In this document: positions 16,522-23,815 of the stretch, piece after piece
Layout: each line of letters begins with the position of its first letter
Position numbering within the stretch: the stretch's first letter is position 1
From: Onstottus_B arcticum
Lineage (GTDB): Bacteria > Acidobacteriota > Blastocatellia > UBA7656
Direction of reading: 5' to 3'
Assembly: GCA_038040485.1 (NCBI GenBank)
Contig: JBBPIE010000003.1
Span: 304,053 to 368,052 of the forward strand
DNA length: 64,000 nt
The notes under the pieces: model-generated
Databases searched by the model: none
Seen by the model: only the letters and a program-made list of their open reading frames with translations
What the model was told of the DNA's origin: nothing
Translations under genes and position numbers: made by a program

Positions 16522-17961
16522 ATGAAGTTGAACAACTTCCGGTTAAGCAAGTTAAGCAACCTGCGCCGGGCCGTATTGGCTTTGTCGATGGCCGTCACCG
16601 TGCTGACGCCGGCGTTTCTCACTCGAGCCGCAGCGGGCAGCGAAGATCAGCTTGCGAATCAGCCGAAGTCGGAATATGCAAAACGCAGACAGGCGCTGAT
16701 GCAGAAGCTAAAAGACGGCGTGGTTGTCTTGATCGGCGCGCGCGAAGAAGACCTCGGCGAAGTAGGCCGATTCCGCCAGAAGAACGACTTCATGTACCTG
16801 ACAGGCGTCGAGACACCTGCTGCCTACTTGATGCTGGTCCCGGCCGGACTCATTCCCGGAAAGCCGGCCTCTGAAACTGTCTTCATCCCTCCGCGAAATC
16901 TGCGACACGAACAATGGACCGGCGCGCAGTTGGGGCCGGGAAAAGAATCCGAGCAGATCTTTGGTGTCCAGGAAGTGGCCGGCTCGGATACGTTTAAGAC
17001 CCGGCTTGACGAGTTGCTGAACTCCGCGGCATTCAAAGGCGAGGGTGGCGTTTCGAGGGCGAAGCTTTATACCGAAATCCCGGCGGGTCGGACGGCGGAG
17101 ATCGAGCGCGAGACTCACTTCGTCGCCAGAATCCGCCAGACCGCCCCCCACGCCGCGATCGTTAACCTCTCGCCGATCATCGCAGAAATGCGCAAGCTGA
17201 AGTCTCCTGTCGAGATCGCGCTCCTGCAGAAAGCCATCGACATCACCGGCGAAGCCCAGAGCGAAGCCGCCCGCACGCTCCGCCCCGGCGCTTTCGAGTA
17301 CCAGGCTCAAGCAGCGATCGAAGCCGCCTTCACGCGCAACGGCTCGGAGCGTCCGGGCTTCCCTTCGATCATCGGGTCGGGCATCTACTCGACGATTCTT
17401 CACTACAACACAAACCGAAAGAAGATCGAAGCCGGCGATCTGGTGGTCGTCGACATAGGCGCCGAGTACAGCTACTACACGGCGGACATCACCCGGACTT
17501 ATCCGGCTTCCGGCAAGTTCACGACCCGGCAGCGCGAAGTCTATCAGCTTGTGCTTGATGCGCAGCGCGCAGCCGAAAAGGCGTTCAAGCTCGGGGAATC
17601 GACGCTAATGACTTTGCAAAGTGCGGCCGTGGCGGCGATGAAAGCCAGCCCGCTTCGCGACAAAGAAGGAAAGACACTCGAGAAATACTTCATTCACGGT
17701 TTGGGTCACTGGCTGGGAATGGATGTGCATGATGTAGGCGACTACACAAACTTGCCGGTTGGCTCAGTGTTTACGATCGAGCCTGGCATCTACATACCAG
17801 ACGAGAAGCTCGGCGTGAGGATCGAAGATGATTATCTGGTCACCCCGGCCGGTTTGGTGAAGCTGAGCCGCGCGATTCCGTCAGAGCCGGGCGAGATCGA
17901 GCGGCTGATCACAGACTCGCAGGGTTCCGGCGCCTCGCCCACCAGGACTGGCAAAAAGTAA
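16522..17961 (+). CDS. Exported Xaa-Pro aminopeptidase (M24B)
   Basis: Aminopeptidase P-type metallopeptidase removing N-terminal residues that precede proline, 479 aa. The signal peptide (LRRAVLALSMAVTVLTPAFL, cleavage near residue 36) directs export, unusual for PepP but common in Acidobacteria. The creatinase-like N-terminal domain spans residues about 50-210. The pita-bread domain shows all dinuclear metal ligands: Asp311 and Asp322 (DIGAEYSYYTAD), His396 (HGLGHW), Glu420 (TIEPG) and Glu435 (RIEDDY). The start is supported by AGGAG 8 nt upstream. Its stop overlaps the ATG of the YajQ gene (TAATG), so the two are coupled. Confidence 0.94.
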   Translation: MKLNNFRLSKLSNLRRAVLALSMAVTVLTPAFLTRAAAGSEDQLANQPKSEYAKRRQALMQKLKDGVVVLIGAREEDLGEVGRFRQKNDFMYLTGVETPAAYLMLVPAGLIPGKPASETVFIPPRNLRHEQWTGAQLGPGKESEQIFGVQEVAGSDTFKTRLDELLNSAAFKGEGGVSRAKLYTEIPAGRTAEIERETHFVARIRQTAPHAAIVNLSPIIAEMRKLKSPVEIALLQKAIDITGEAQSEAARTLRPGAFEYQAQAAIEAAFTRNGSERPGFPSIIGSGIYSTILHYNTNRKKIEAGDLVVVDIGAEYSYYTADITRTYPASGKFTTRQREVYQLVLDAQRAAEKAFKLGESTLMTLQSAAVAAMKASPLRDKEGKTLEKYFIHGLGHWLGMDVHDVGDYTNLPVGSVFTIEPGIYIPDEKLGVRIEDDYLVTPAGLVKLSRAIPSEPGEIERLITDSQGSGASPTRTGKK

Positions 17962-18464
17962 TGGCACAACAAAACACATTCGACATCGTCTCCAAAGTTG
18001 ATATGGCCGAAGTCAAGAACGCCCTCAACCAGGCGCTCAAAGAGATTCACCAGCGCTACGACTTCAAAGGCACCAACTCCGAGATCGAGCTCAACGAGAA
18101 AGAGCACACGATGGTGCTGGCGACCGCGAGTGAGTTTACTCTGAAGTCGCTCAACGACGTGCTTCAGCAAAAGCTCGTACGGCGCGGCGTGTCGTTGAAG
18201 GCGCTTTCGTACGGAAAGATCGAGCCCGCCGCGAAGGACTCGGTCCGCCAAACAGTCACGCTTCAGCAAGGCATCCCCATCGAGAAGGCCCGCGAGATCG
18301 TCAAGTACATCAAGGACTCGAAGCTCAGAGTGCAAGCTTCGATCAACGGCGACTTCGTGCGTGTGGCGGGCAAAGATCGAGACACGCTTCAGCAAGTGAT
18401 CGCCTTGCTGAAGGAGAAGGACTTCGGGATCGATACGCAGTACACGAACTACCGTTCCCAGTAA
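17961..18464 (+). CDS. yajQ: YajQ family nucleotide-binding protein
   Basis: A 167-aa YajQ/UPF0234 protein with two ferredoxin-like domains. Family hallmarks are FDIVSKVDMAEVKNALNQA at the start, RYDFKGTNSEIEL and KVRVQ-like KLRVQASINGDFVRVAGK near the end. Homologues bind cyclic di-GMP (Xanthomonas) or nucleic acids. Length and motifs are typical. Its ATG overlaps the stop codon of aminopeptidase P by one base, so translation is coupled to that gene. Confidence 0.96.
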   Translation: MAQQNTFDIVSKVDMAEVKNALNQALKEIHQRYDFKGTNSEIELNEKEHTMVLATASEFTLKSLNDVLQQKLVRRGVSLKALSYGKIEPAAKDSVRQTVTLQQGIPIEKAREIVKYIKDSKLRVQASINGDFVRVAGKDRDTLQQVIALLKEKDFGIDTQYTNYRSQ

Positions 18465-18619
18465 CGAAGTGTTCGCGGGCGCCGGCTCGAAACGGGCGAC
18501 AGGTTTCACGGAGCGAATCTCGAACTTGCTGGTTTTTTATAGAATTATTCAGACTTTCGGCCTAACATAGGGCTCTAATCACTGGCGATAAGGTGAACGC
18601 GCGTTAGAGTTGACGACGA

Positions 18620-19294
18620 ATGATAAAGGCTTTCAGGACAACTCTTTTAGTTGGAGTGATCATGACGCTGGGTATGCCGGCGGTCCTCGCCCAACGCGGC
18701 GTTGGCCAGCAACCAGGTGGCGTGCGTGTTGACCCTGGCCGGCAAGGCAACCGCTTCCCCAATCAGCGAAAGCTGGATCGCCCTCCGTTTGGCAACCCGC
18801 AGCTCGGCCGTCGGCCGGGCGCAATTCCGCGCAATCAGCAACAGAAGCGGCTGCTTCAACAGCGGTTGATGCAGGCTATCGGACTTACTCCGGAGCAGCG
18901 TGCGCGGATGCAGCAGATTCGCCTCGGGCACGACGACGAAGTAATCGCGGCAGGCCGGAGGCTTCGGCAAGCACGACGGTCGCTCGACTTGGCGATAATG
19001 AGCGAACGCTACGACGAAGCAGCGGTGCGGCGCGCAACCGATGAGATGGCATCGGCCCAGGCCGAGAAGATCAAATTGGATTCCAAGGTTCGCGCCGAGG
19101 TTCGAGGCGTGTTGACTCCCGACCAGGTGATGCGGTTCCACCAGCTCGAACGTCAGATGCGGCAAGAGATGCGACAGCAGAATCTTCAAGACCGAGACAC
19201 GCAGGAGCCCACGCCGCCAACTTCGCGGCCGCCCCTGGAAGGCAACGAGAACGAACTAATTGATCTGCTCTCATCGAGCGGTGATGCCCGCTGA
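18620..19294 (+). CDS. Exported Spy/CpxP-like LTxxQ protein
   Basis: A 224-aa protein with a signal peptide (MIKAFRTTLLVGVIMTLGMPAVLAQ), a proline/glycine-rich linker (residues 26-80) and a helical domain. Two LTxxQ motifs mark the Spy/CpxP fold (LTPEQRARM and LTPDQVMRF, about 60 residues apart). Relatives are periplasmic chaperones or metal-responsive inhibitors of two-component sensors. No sensor kinase is adjacent. The tail is acidic and disordered. Confidence 0.8.
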   Translation: MIKAFRTTLLVGVIMTLGMPAVLAQRGVGQQPGGVRVDPGRQGNRFPNQRKLDRPPFGNPQLGRRPGAIPRNQQQKRLLQQRLMQAIGLTPEQRARMQQIRLGHDDEVIAAGRRLRQARRSLDLAIMSERYDEAAVRRATDEMASAQAEKIKLDSKVRAEVRGVLTPDQVMRFHQLERQMRQEMRQQNLQDRDTQEPTPPTSRPPLEGNENELIDLLSSSGDAR

Positions 19295-19490
19295 CTGAGC
19301 GGCGCTTCCTCCTCATCGTCCCCACTCGTTTCCATATCCACGCCGCAGCAACGTCCCTGACGTTCGACCAAAAAGCGCTCAGTAAGGGCAAACCACCTTG
19401 AAGCCGGTCTTCCGCGCTGGACATACCGGAATCTCGGCCATTAGAATCTAGAACTCACAAGCTTGATCAATTACATTTTCGGAGGGTTAG

Positions 19491-19703
19491 ATGGAGGAGA
19501 ACGAGATAATTTTCCACGCCGTTGAGAAAGACGGAGTGGTGACCGCGATTTGGGAAATGAATGGACGCAAGCACGTCCGCACGATCGATCCGCGCAGCGA
19601 AGAAGGACGTCGAATACTTGGCTCTCACACAATCGACGAAGCCGAGCACGGTCAGGCTCCTGAACAAGCCGAGGCGCAGGCCGCTCAACAAGGTGAGTCG
19701 TAG
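19491..19703 (+). CDS. Small acidic hypothetical protein, 70 aa
   Basis: A small protein of unknown function. It is supported by a strong GGAGGGTT ribosome site 3-9 nt upstream of the ATG and by a beta-rich core (EIIFHAVEKDGVVTAIWEM) followed by a disordered Ala/Gln/Glu tail. It is cytoplasmic and has no cysteines. It stands alone between the Spy-like gene and mqnA. Confidence 0.6.
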   Translation: MEENEIIFHAVEKDGVVTAIWEMNGRKHVRTIDPRSEEGRRILGSHTIDEAEHGQAPEQAEAQAAQQGES

Positions 19704-19803
19704 GAGCCGCTCTCACCATTCAAACAATGCACGAAACGTTTAGGCTGCGTCGTGTCAGAGAACTGTCGGTCCCAAATTGGTAGCCAACCAGTAGCTCAGC
19801 AGC

Positions 19804-20616
19804 TCACAAGAACAAAAGCGGACGAGGCTTATCAATCAAGCCGCATTCGCTTGCGAGGTCGAAGTACAGCTTGAGGCCTCGCAAGCTGTCCTCGTCCAGG
19901 TCGTAGCTGATGTTCTCCGTCAAGTACCTGAACAGCTCATCGTGAGCCAGACCGAGCTGCGCCGCGTAGATTGCCGCCAGTTCATCGACGTGTTCGAGGC
20001 CTTCGCGCTTCGCGGCAGTAAAGTCCACCTCGCTCGCGCCTCGTCCCACGCCCGCCCACGCCTGCGAATCCGAGCGCACAGCCCAGAAGGCAAACACAAA
20101 AGATAAGCCGGTGTGTTTTCGCCACTCTTCAGCCAGGTCATAGATATGAAGGCCAGATCGGTCGATTAGCATCGCGGGGTCGCCGATGATGAGCGCCGAA
20201 TCATTCGAACGAAGCATCTCTTCGATCAACGGCGGTGAACTCGTGTACGAAGGCCGGAGCCGGTAGAAGCGGCCGAGGATGATCTGAATCAGAGCGGCCG
20301 ACGTGCGTGACGAAGTGTCGAGAGCGACAGAGCGAACCTCGGTTATCGGCACTCGCGAGGCGAGCAGGACGCTGCGCACGCTTGTCTTCGAGGCAACACA
20401 AGCCCCGGGCGCAACCTTGAGACCCGGAATCCTCTGGTACTCGATGACCGGAATCAGCGCGGCGTCGGCGTGCCGCTCTGCCAGCATCTCCGAACAGCGA
20501 ACCGGAGCCACGTCTGGAAGAAAGCTACAAAGCTCTTTTTGCTGACCGAATCGAAAGCTGTAGCAAAGGGGCGCGGCGTTGAGATAAATCGAAGCAGCGA
20601 TGAATGGTTTGGTCAT
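19804..20616 (-). CDS. mqnA: Chorismate dehydratase MqnA
   Basis: A 270-aa periplasmic-binding-protein-like enzyme of the futalosine menaquinone pathway, converting chorismate to 3-[(1-carboxyvinyl)oxy]benzoate. The N-terminus AASIYLNAAPLCYSF is typical, as are DAALIPVIEYQRI (substrate loop) and SVALDTSSRTSAALIQIIL. The LIIGDPAML segment marks the second lobe. No other mqn genes are in the window. Its presence implies menaquinone respiration, in line with the type II NADH dehydrogenase at 61-62 kb. Confidence 0.92.
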   Translation of the reverse strand: MTKPFIAASIYLNAAPLCYSFRFGQQKELCSFLPDVAPVRCSEMLAERHADAALIPVIEYQRIPGLKVAPGACVASKTSVRSVLLASRVPITEVRSVALDTSSRTSAALIQIILGRFYRLRPSYTSSPPLIEEMLRSNDSALIIGDPAMLIDRSGLHIYDLAEEWRKHTGLSFVFAFWAVRSDSQAWAGVGRGASEVDFTAAKREGLEHVDELAAIYAAQLGLAHDELFRYLTENISYDLDEDSLRGLKLYFDLASECGLIDKPRPLLFL

Positions 20617-20944
20617 AGGTTGCGGCGGAGTTGACTGTTTCTTTCAGCCTTTCGAGACGGCTCAGTGCTTTTCCACTTTTTCTGTTGAAAACTCTGTTGA
20701 AAACTAGCCGATTTGATTCGCAAACTTTTGAGTTTCACGGACTTTTAGCACATTGCACACATTTTGTTCAAACTTCGTTTACACGCGAAGATCAATTATT
20801 GCAGCACTTGTCCAAATCTGGGCGAAATCCCGGGCTTTGGGTGGGAACTTGGTCGCATCAAAGCCCCATATTGCTGCAAACCTGTGCAAAACTCTTTTGG
20901 TGCTTGCGTGAAAACTGGCCGGGAGAGGGGATAAACGGGCGGGA
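20617..20944. other. Intergenic region with a 12-bp tandem repeat
   Basis: 328 bp between ftsK and mqnA, AT-richer than its surroundings. A perfect tandem duplication of CTGTTGAAAACT occupies 20682-20705, and looser cousins occur later (TGTGCAAAACTC and CGTGAAAACTGG near 20895-20925). It probably holds the mqnA promoter. There is no gene. Confidence 0.5.
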
Positions 20945-23632
20945 TCAATCGAACGGCTCCTCGAGCCGCTGACCAATTCGTTCGCGGAATTCGTGAGCCG
21001 CTTGAAGGACTTTGCGCGGCTTCGAACCTTCGGCGGGCCCTATGAATCCCTGCCGTTCCATCATGTCCAGAATCTTGGCGGCGCGCCCGTAGCCGATCGA
21101 CAACCGCCGCTGAAGGACAGAGGTCGAGGCGCGGCCCATATCCGTCACAATCGCAAGCGCCTGGTCATAGAGATCGTCCTGCTCAGCCTCAAAGCCGTCG
21201 CCTTCCATTGTCTCCTGGTCGCTGAGCGTCACCTGTTCGTTGTACTCCGGTTCGGCTTGCTTGCGAATATGATCGCTGATTTTTTTGATCTCGGTTTCGT
21301 TCGCGAATGAGCCGTGCACCCGGATGAGTCGAGCTGACCCCGGCGGCAAAAACAACATGTCACCCTGGCCCAGCAACGCCTCCGCGCCGTTCGAGTCGAT
21401 GATCGTACGCGAGTCCACCTTGGACGACACGCGGAAAGCGATCCGCGACGGGATGTTGGCTTTGATCACTCCGGTGATGATGTCGACCGAGGGACGCTGC
21501 GTCGCAAGAATCAAATGGATTCCAACAGCGCGCGCCATCTGGGCAAGCCGCGCGATCGACGTCTCGACTTCGCTTCGCGCAACCATCATCAAATCCGCAA
21601 GCTCATCAATCGCGATCACGATGTACGGCAGCAGCTTGGGCGCGTCGGGATGCTCGGCGAAGGGCAGAGTTGGGTGAATCATCTCGCGGACCTGCCGGTC
21701 GTACTGCTCGATGTTGCGCACCCCGAGCTGAGCCAGCAGCCGGTAGCGCACTTCCATCTCGTTGACTGCCCACTTCAGCGCATTCGCGGCTCGCTTCGGA
21801 TCGGTCACGATCGGCGTCAGAAGATGAGGGATCCCCTCGTAGAGCCCGAGCTCTACGCGCTTGGGATCGACCATTATGAACTTCACCTCCTCCGGTGAAG
21901 CCTTGTAGAGGATCGAGCAGATGATGGAGTTGAGCGTGACTGACTTGCCTGCGCCGGTCGCGCCGGCGATCAACAGGTGCGGCATCTTCGTAAGATCGGC
22001 TATGTATTCTTCGCCGTTGATTGTCTTGCCCAGACCAACGGTCAGCTTCGATTCGGCCTTCTGAAACTTTGGCGACTCGATGACGTCGCGAAGGTAGATC
22101 TTTTCGCGGTTCGCGTTTGGAGCTTCAATCCCGACCGTAGACTTGCCGGGGATTCGATCGATCCGAATCGACTCCGCCTTGAGCGCCAGGCAAAGATCTT
22201 CGGCGAGTCCAACCACGCGGCTGTATTTGATGCCCGGATCCGGTTTGAACTCAAAGGTTGTCACCACCGGTCCGGGATTTATGCGATGAATATGGCCGGT
22301 GACCGAAAACTCTTTGCACTTTTCCGCCAGGATCGTCGCCCGTTCGCGAAGCTCCTCTTCTGCCTGTTCGAGATGGCTGATCGGCGTTTCCAGCAAGTCG
22401 ATCGCGGGAAGTTTGTAGGTCGCGCCAGAAAGAGTTTCAACCGCGGTCTTTCGCTGAATCGTCTTCTGATTCCCGGTCTTTGCGGCAGTGTCACCCGGCG
22501 CGGTGCGGACTATCGACGCCGTGGAGATCATCTCTGCGACGTCGGGATCCATCGTGGGGTCGGTAGCCACGTGTCCCGTACGGATCGTTTCAGTCCTCGC
22601 CGCGTGGGCGCTGATCGCTTCGCGGATCTGCTGCCGAAGCGGAGATATGACCGGCGCGCCTTCGGCGACCGCGGGTTCACGCCCCACGAATGAGTCAGCG
22701 GCGGTTCGCGTCCCGGCCGCTGCCGCGCTTGACGCTTCAACGACCGCAACCGAACTCAGACTGCTTGCTGGTGCTGTGAGCGGCCGCGTGCTGGAAGGCT
22801 TTGTGATGAATGGTTGCTGCGCTTCCAACTCGCGTGCCTCTTCAAGCTTCCGCCTGCGCCGCTCTTCAAGTTCGCGCCGTTCCTGCTCAATCCGAAGCTG
22901 CTCTTCACGCTCGCGTTCAACTCGCGCGGCTTCCTGCAGCCTGTGTTCTTCGGCCTTCTGAACCCGGCGTTGTTCAGCGCGGAGCCGGTATTGCTCGAGG
23001 CGAACCGCCAACAGCGTCTTCAACCGGCCGAACAGGGTCGGCCTGCCCTGACGCGCAGCCGCACGTGCAAGCCGCACTCTGCGAACCCAGCCAGCTACCG
23101 CAGCGAGCGAGATCTCCATCGTCAGCACAAGCGTCACCACCGAAGCTACGGTCAGCACGATCGCCGCGCCGACCGCGCTCATCGAGCCAGCAAGCGCGGC
23201 CTCAATCAAGTGACCCACCGCGCCGCCGTTGTTGGATCGCGTAAGCGGGCCGATACTTATCTGAGGGAAAAGAGAGATGAACCCCGAGAAGGCTGCGAGA
23301 AGCAGCATAGCACCCGCAACTTTTCGCACCCGAATGGTGCCCGAAAAGAACGCACGCGCTGCGATGACAGTCACCAGTATTGGAATCAGAAACGAAGCGA
23401 GACCAAACCAGTTCAGGAAGAAATCGCTGAGGTGAGCGCCGAAGGCACCGATCAGGTTCTTCGGTTCTTGCTGGGGTCCAACCGAATTCCAACTTGGGTC
23501 GAGAGGGTCGTAAGTGACCAGACTCAACAGCAACAAGACGGATGCCGCGACGAGCACGACGGCCAGCACTTCGTTGGCCAGGGACTTCGTACTCGAAGGC
23601 TTTGTCCGAGGTCTGCCGCTCATTCCCTTCAC
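20945..23632 (-). CDS. ftsK: FtsK/SpoIIIE DNA translocase
   Basis: Septum-located DNA pump that segregates chromosome termini during division, 895 aa. The order is about four N-terminal membrane helices (residues 20-190), a charged coiled coil rich in Glu and Arg (about 225-275), a disordered linker, then the RecA-like motor with Walker A GATGAGKS (Lys563) and Walker B LPYIVIAIDELADLM. The C-terminal winged-helix gamma domain (RASTSVLQRRLSIGYGRAAKILD) reads KOPS-like sequences. The frame opens at a GTG. An ATG three codons later (MSGRPRTK) is an equally good start. Complete and normal in length. Confidence 0.96.
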   Translation of the reverse strand: MKGMSGRPRTKPSSTKSLANEVLAVVLVAASVLLLLSLVTYDPLDPSWNSVGPQQEPKNLIGAFGAHLSDFFLNWFGLASFLIPILVTVIAARAFFSGTIRVRKVAGAMLLLAAFSGFISLFPQISIGPLTRSNNGGAVGHLIEAALAGSMSAVGAAIVLTVASVVTLVLTMEISLAAVAGWVRRVRLARAAARQGRPTLFGRLKTLLAVRLEQYRLRAEQRRVQKAEEHRLQEAARVEREREEQLRIEQERRELEERRRRKLEEARELEAQQPFITKPSSTRPLTAPASSLSSVAVVEASSAAAAGTRTAADSFVGREPAVAEGAPVISPLRQQIREAISAHAARTETIRTGHVATDPTMDPDVAEMISTASIVRTAPGDTAAKTGNQKTIQRKTAVETLSGATYKLPAIDLLETPISHLEQAEEELRERATILAEKCKEFSVTGHIHRINPGPVVTTFEFKPDPGIKYSRVVGLAEDLCLALKAESIRIDRIPGKSTVGIEAPNANREKIYLRDVIESPKFQKAESKLTVGLGKTINGEEYIADLTKMPHLLIAGATGAGKSVTLNSIICSILYKASPEEVKFIMVDPKRVELGLYEGIPHLLTPIVTDPKRAANALKWAVNEMEVRYRLLAQLGVRNIEQYDRQVREMIHPTLPFAEHPDAPKLLPYIVIAIDELADLMMVARSEVETSIARLAQMARAVGIHLILATQRPSVDIITGVIKANIPSRIAFRVSSKVDSRTIIDSNGAEALLGQGDMLFLPPGSARLIRVHGSFANETEIKKISDHIRKQAEPEYNEQVTLSDQETMEGDGFEAEQDDLYDQALAIVTDMGRASTSVLQRRLSIGYGRAAKILDMMERQGFIGPAEGSKPRKVLQAAHEFRERIGQRLEEPFD

Positions 23633-23731
23633 CGCCTAGAACATTACCAGAAACTTCGAAATCCGCCAGAAGATAATGAGGCAGAAGGCATCAATCATGT
23701 ATGAGGGGCTCTCCATGGCCGCCCATATATG

Positions 23732-23790
23732 CTTGATGCGTGATCCGTGATCCGTGATCACGCATCACGGTTCACGCATCACGCATCAAG
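23732..23790. repeat. Inverted word repeat (TGATGCGTGATCC family)
   Basis: Perfect outer arms CTTGATGCGTGA (23732-23743) and TCACGCATCAAG (23779-23790) flank inner tandem words CCGTGATCCGTGATC and ACGCATCACGG. It lies between the ftsK start and the stop of the M16 gene, both on the minus strand. Confidence 0.85.
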
Positions 23791-23815
23791 AAAGTCCTCG
23801 CCTCGTGCGTGAACT

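Noticed and set aside
16251..16874. Long plus-strand frame overlapping the aminopeptidase P 5' end
   Set aside because: It is in a different frame from a strongly supported gene and is Arg/Pro-rich, typical of a shadow frame in high-G+C DNA.
20617..20944. Possible replication origin, AT-rich with GAAAAC words
   Set aside because: No TTATCCACA-type DnaA boxes, no dnaA, dnaN or rpmH genes nearby.
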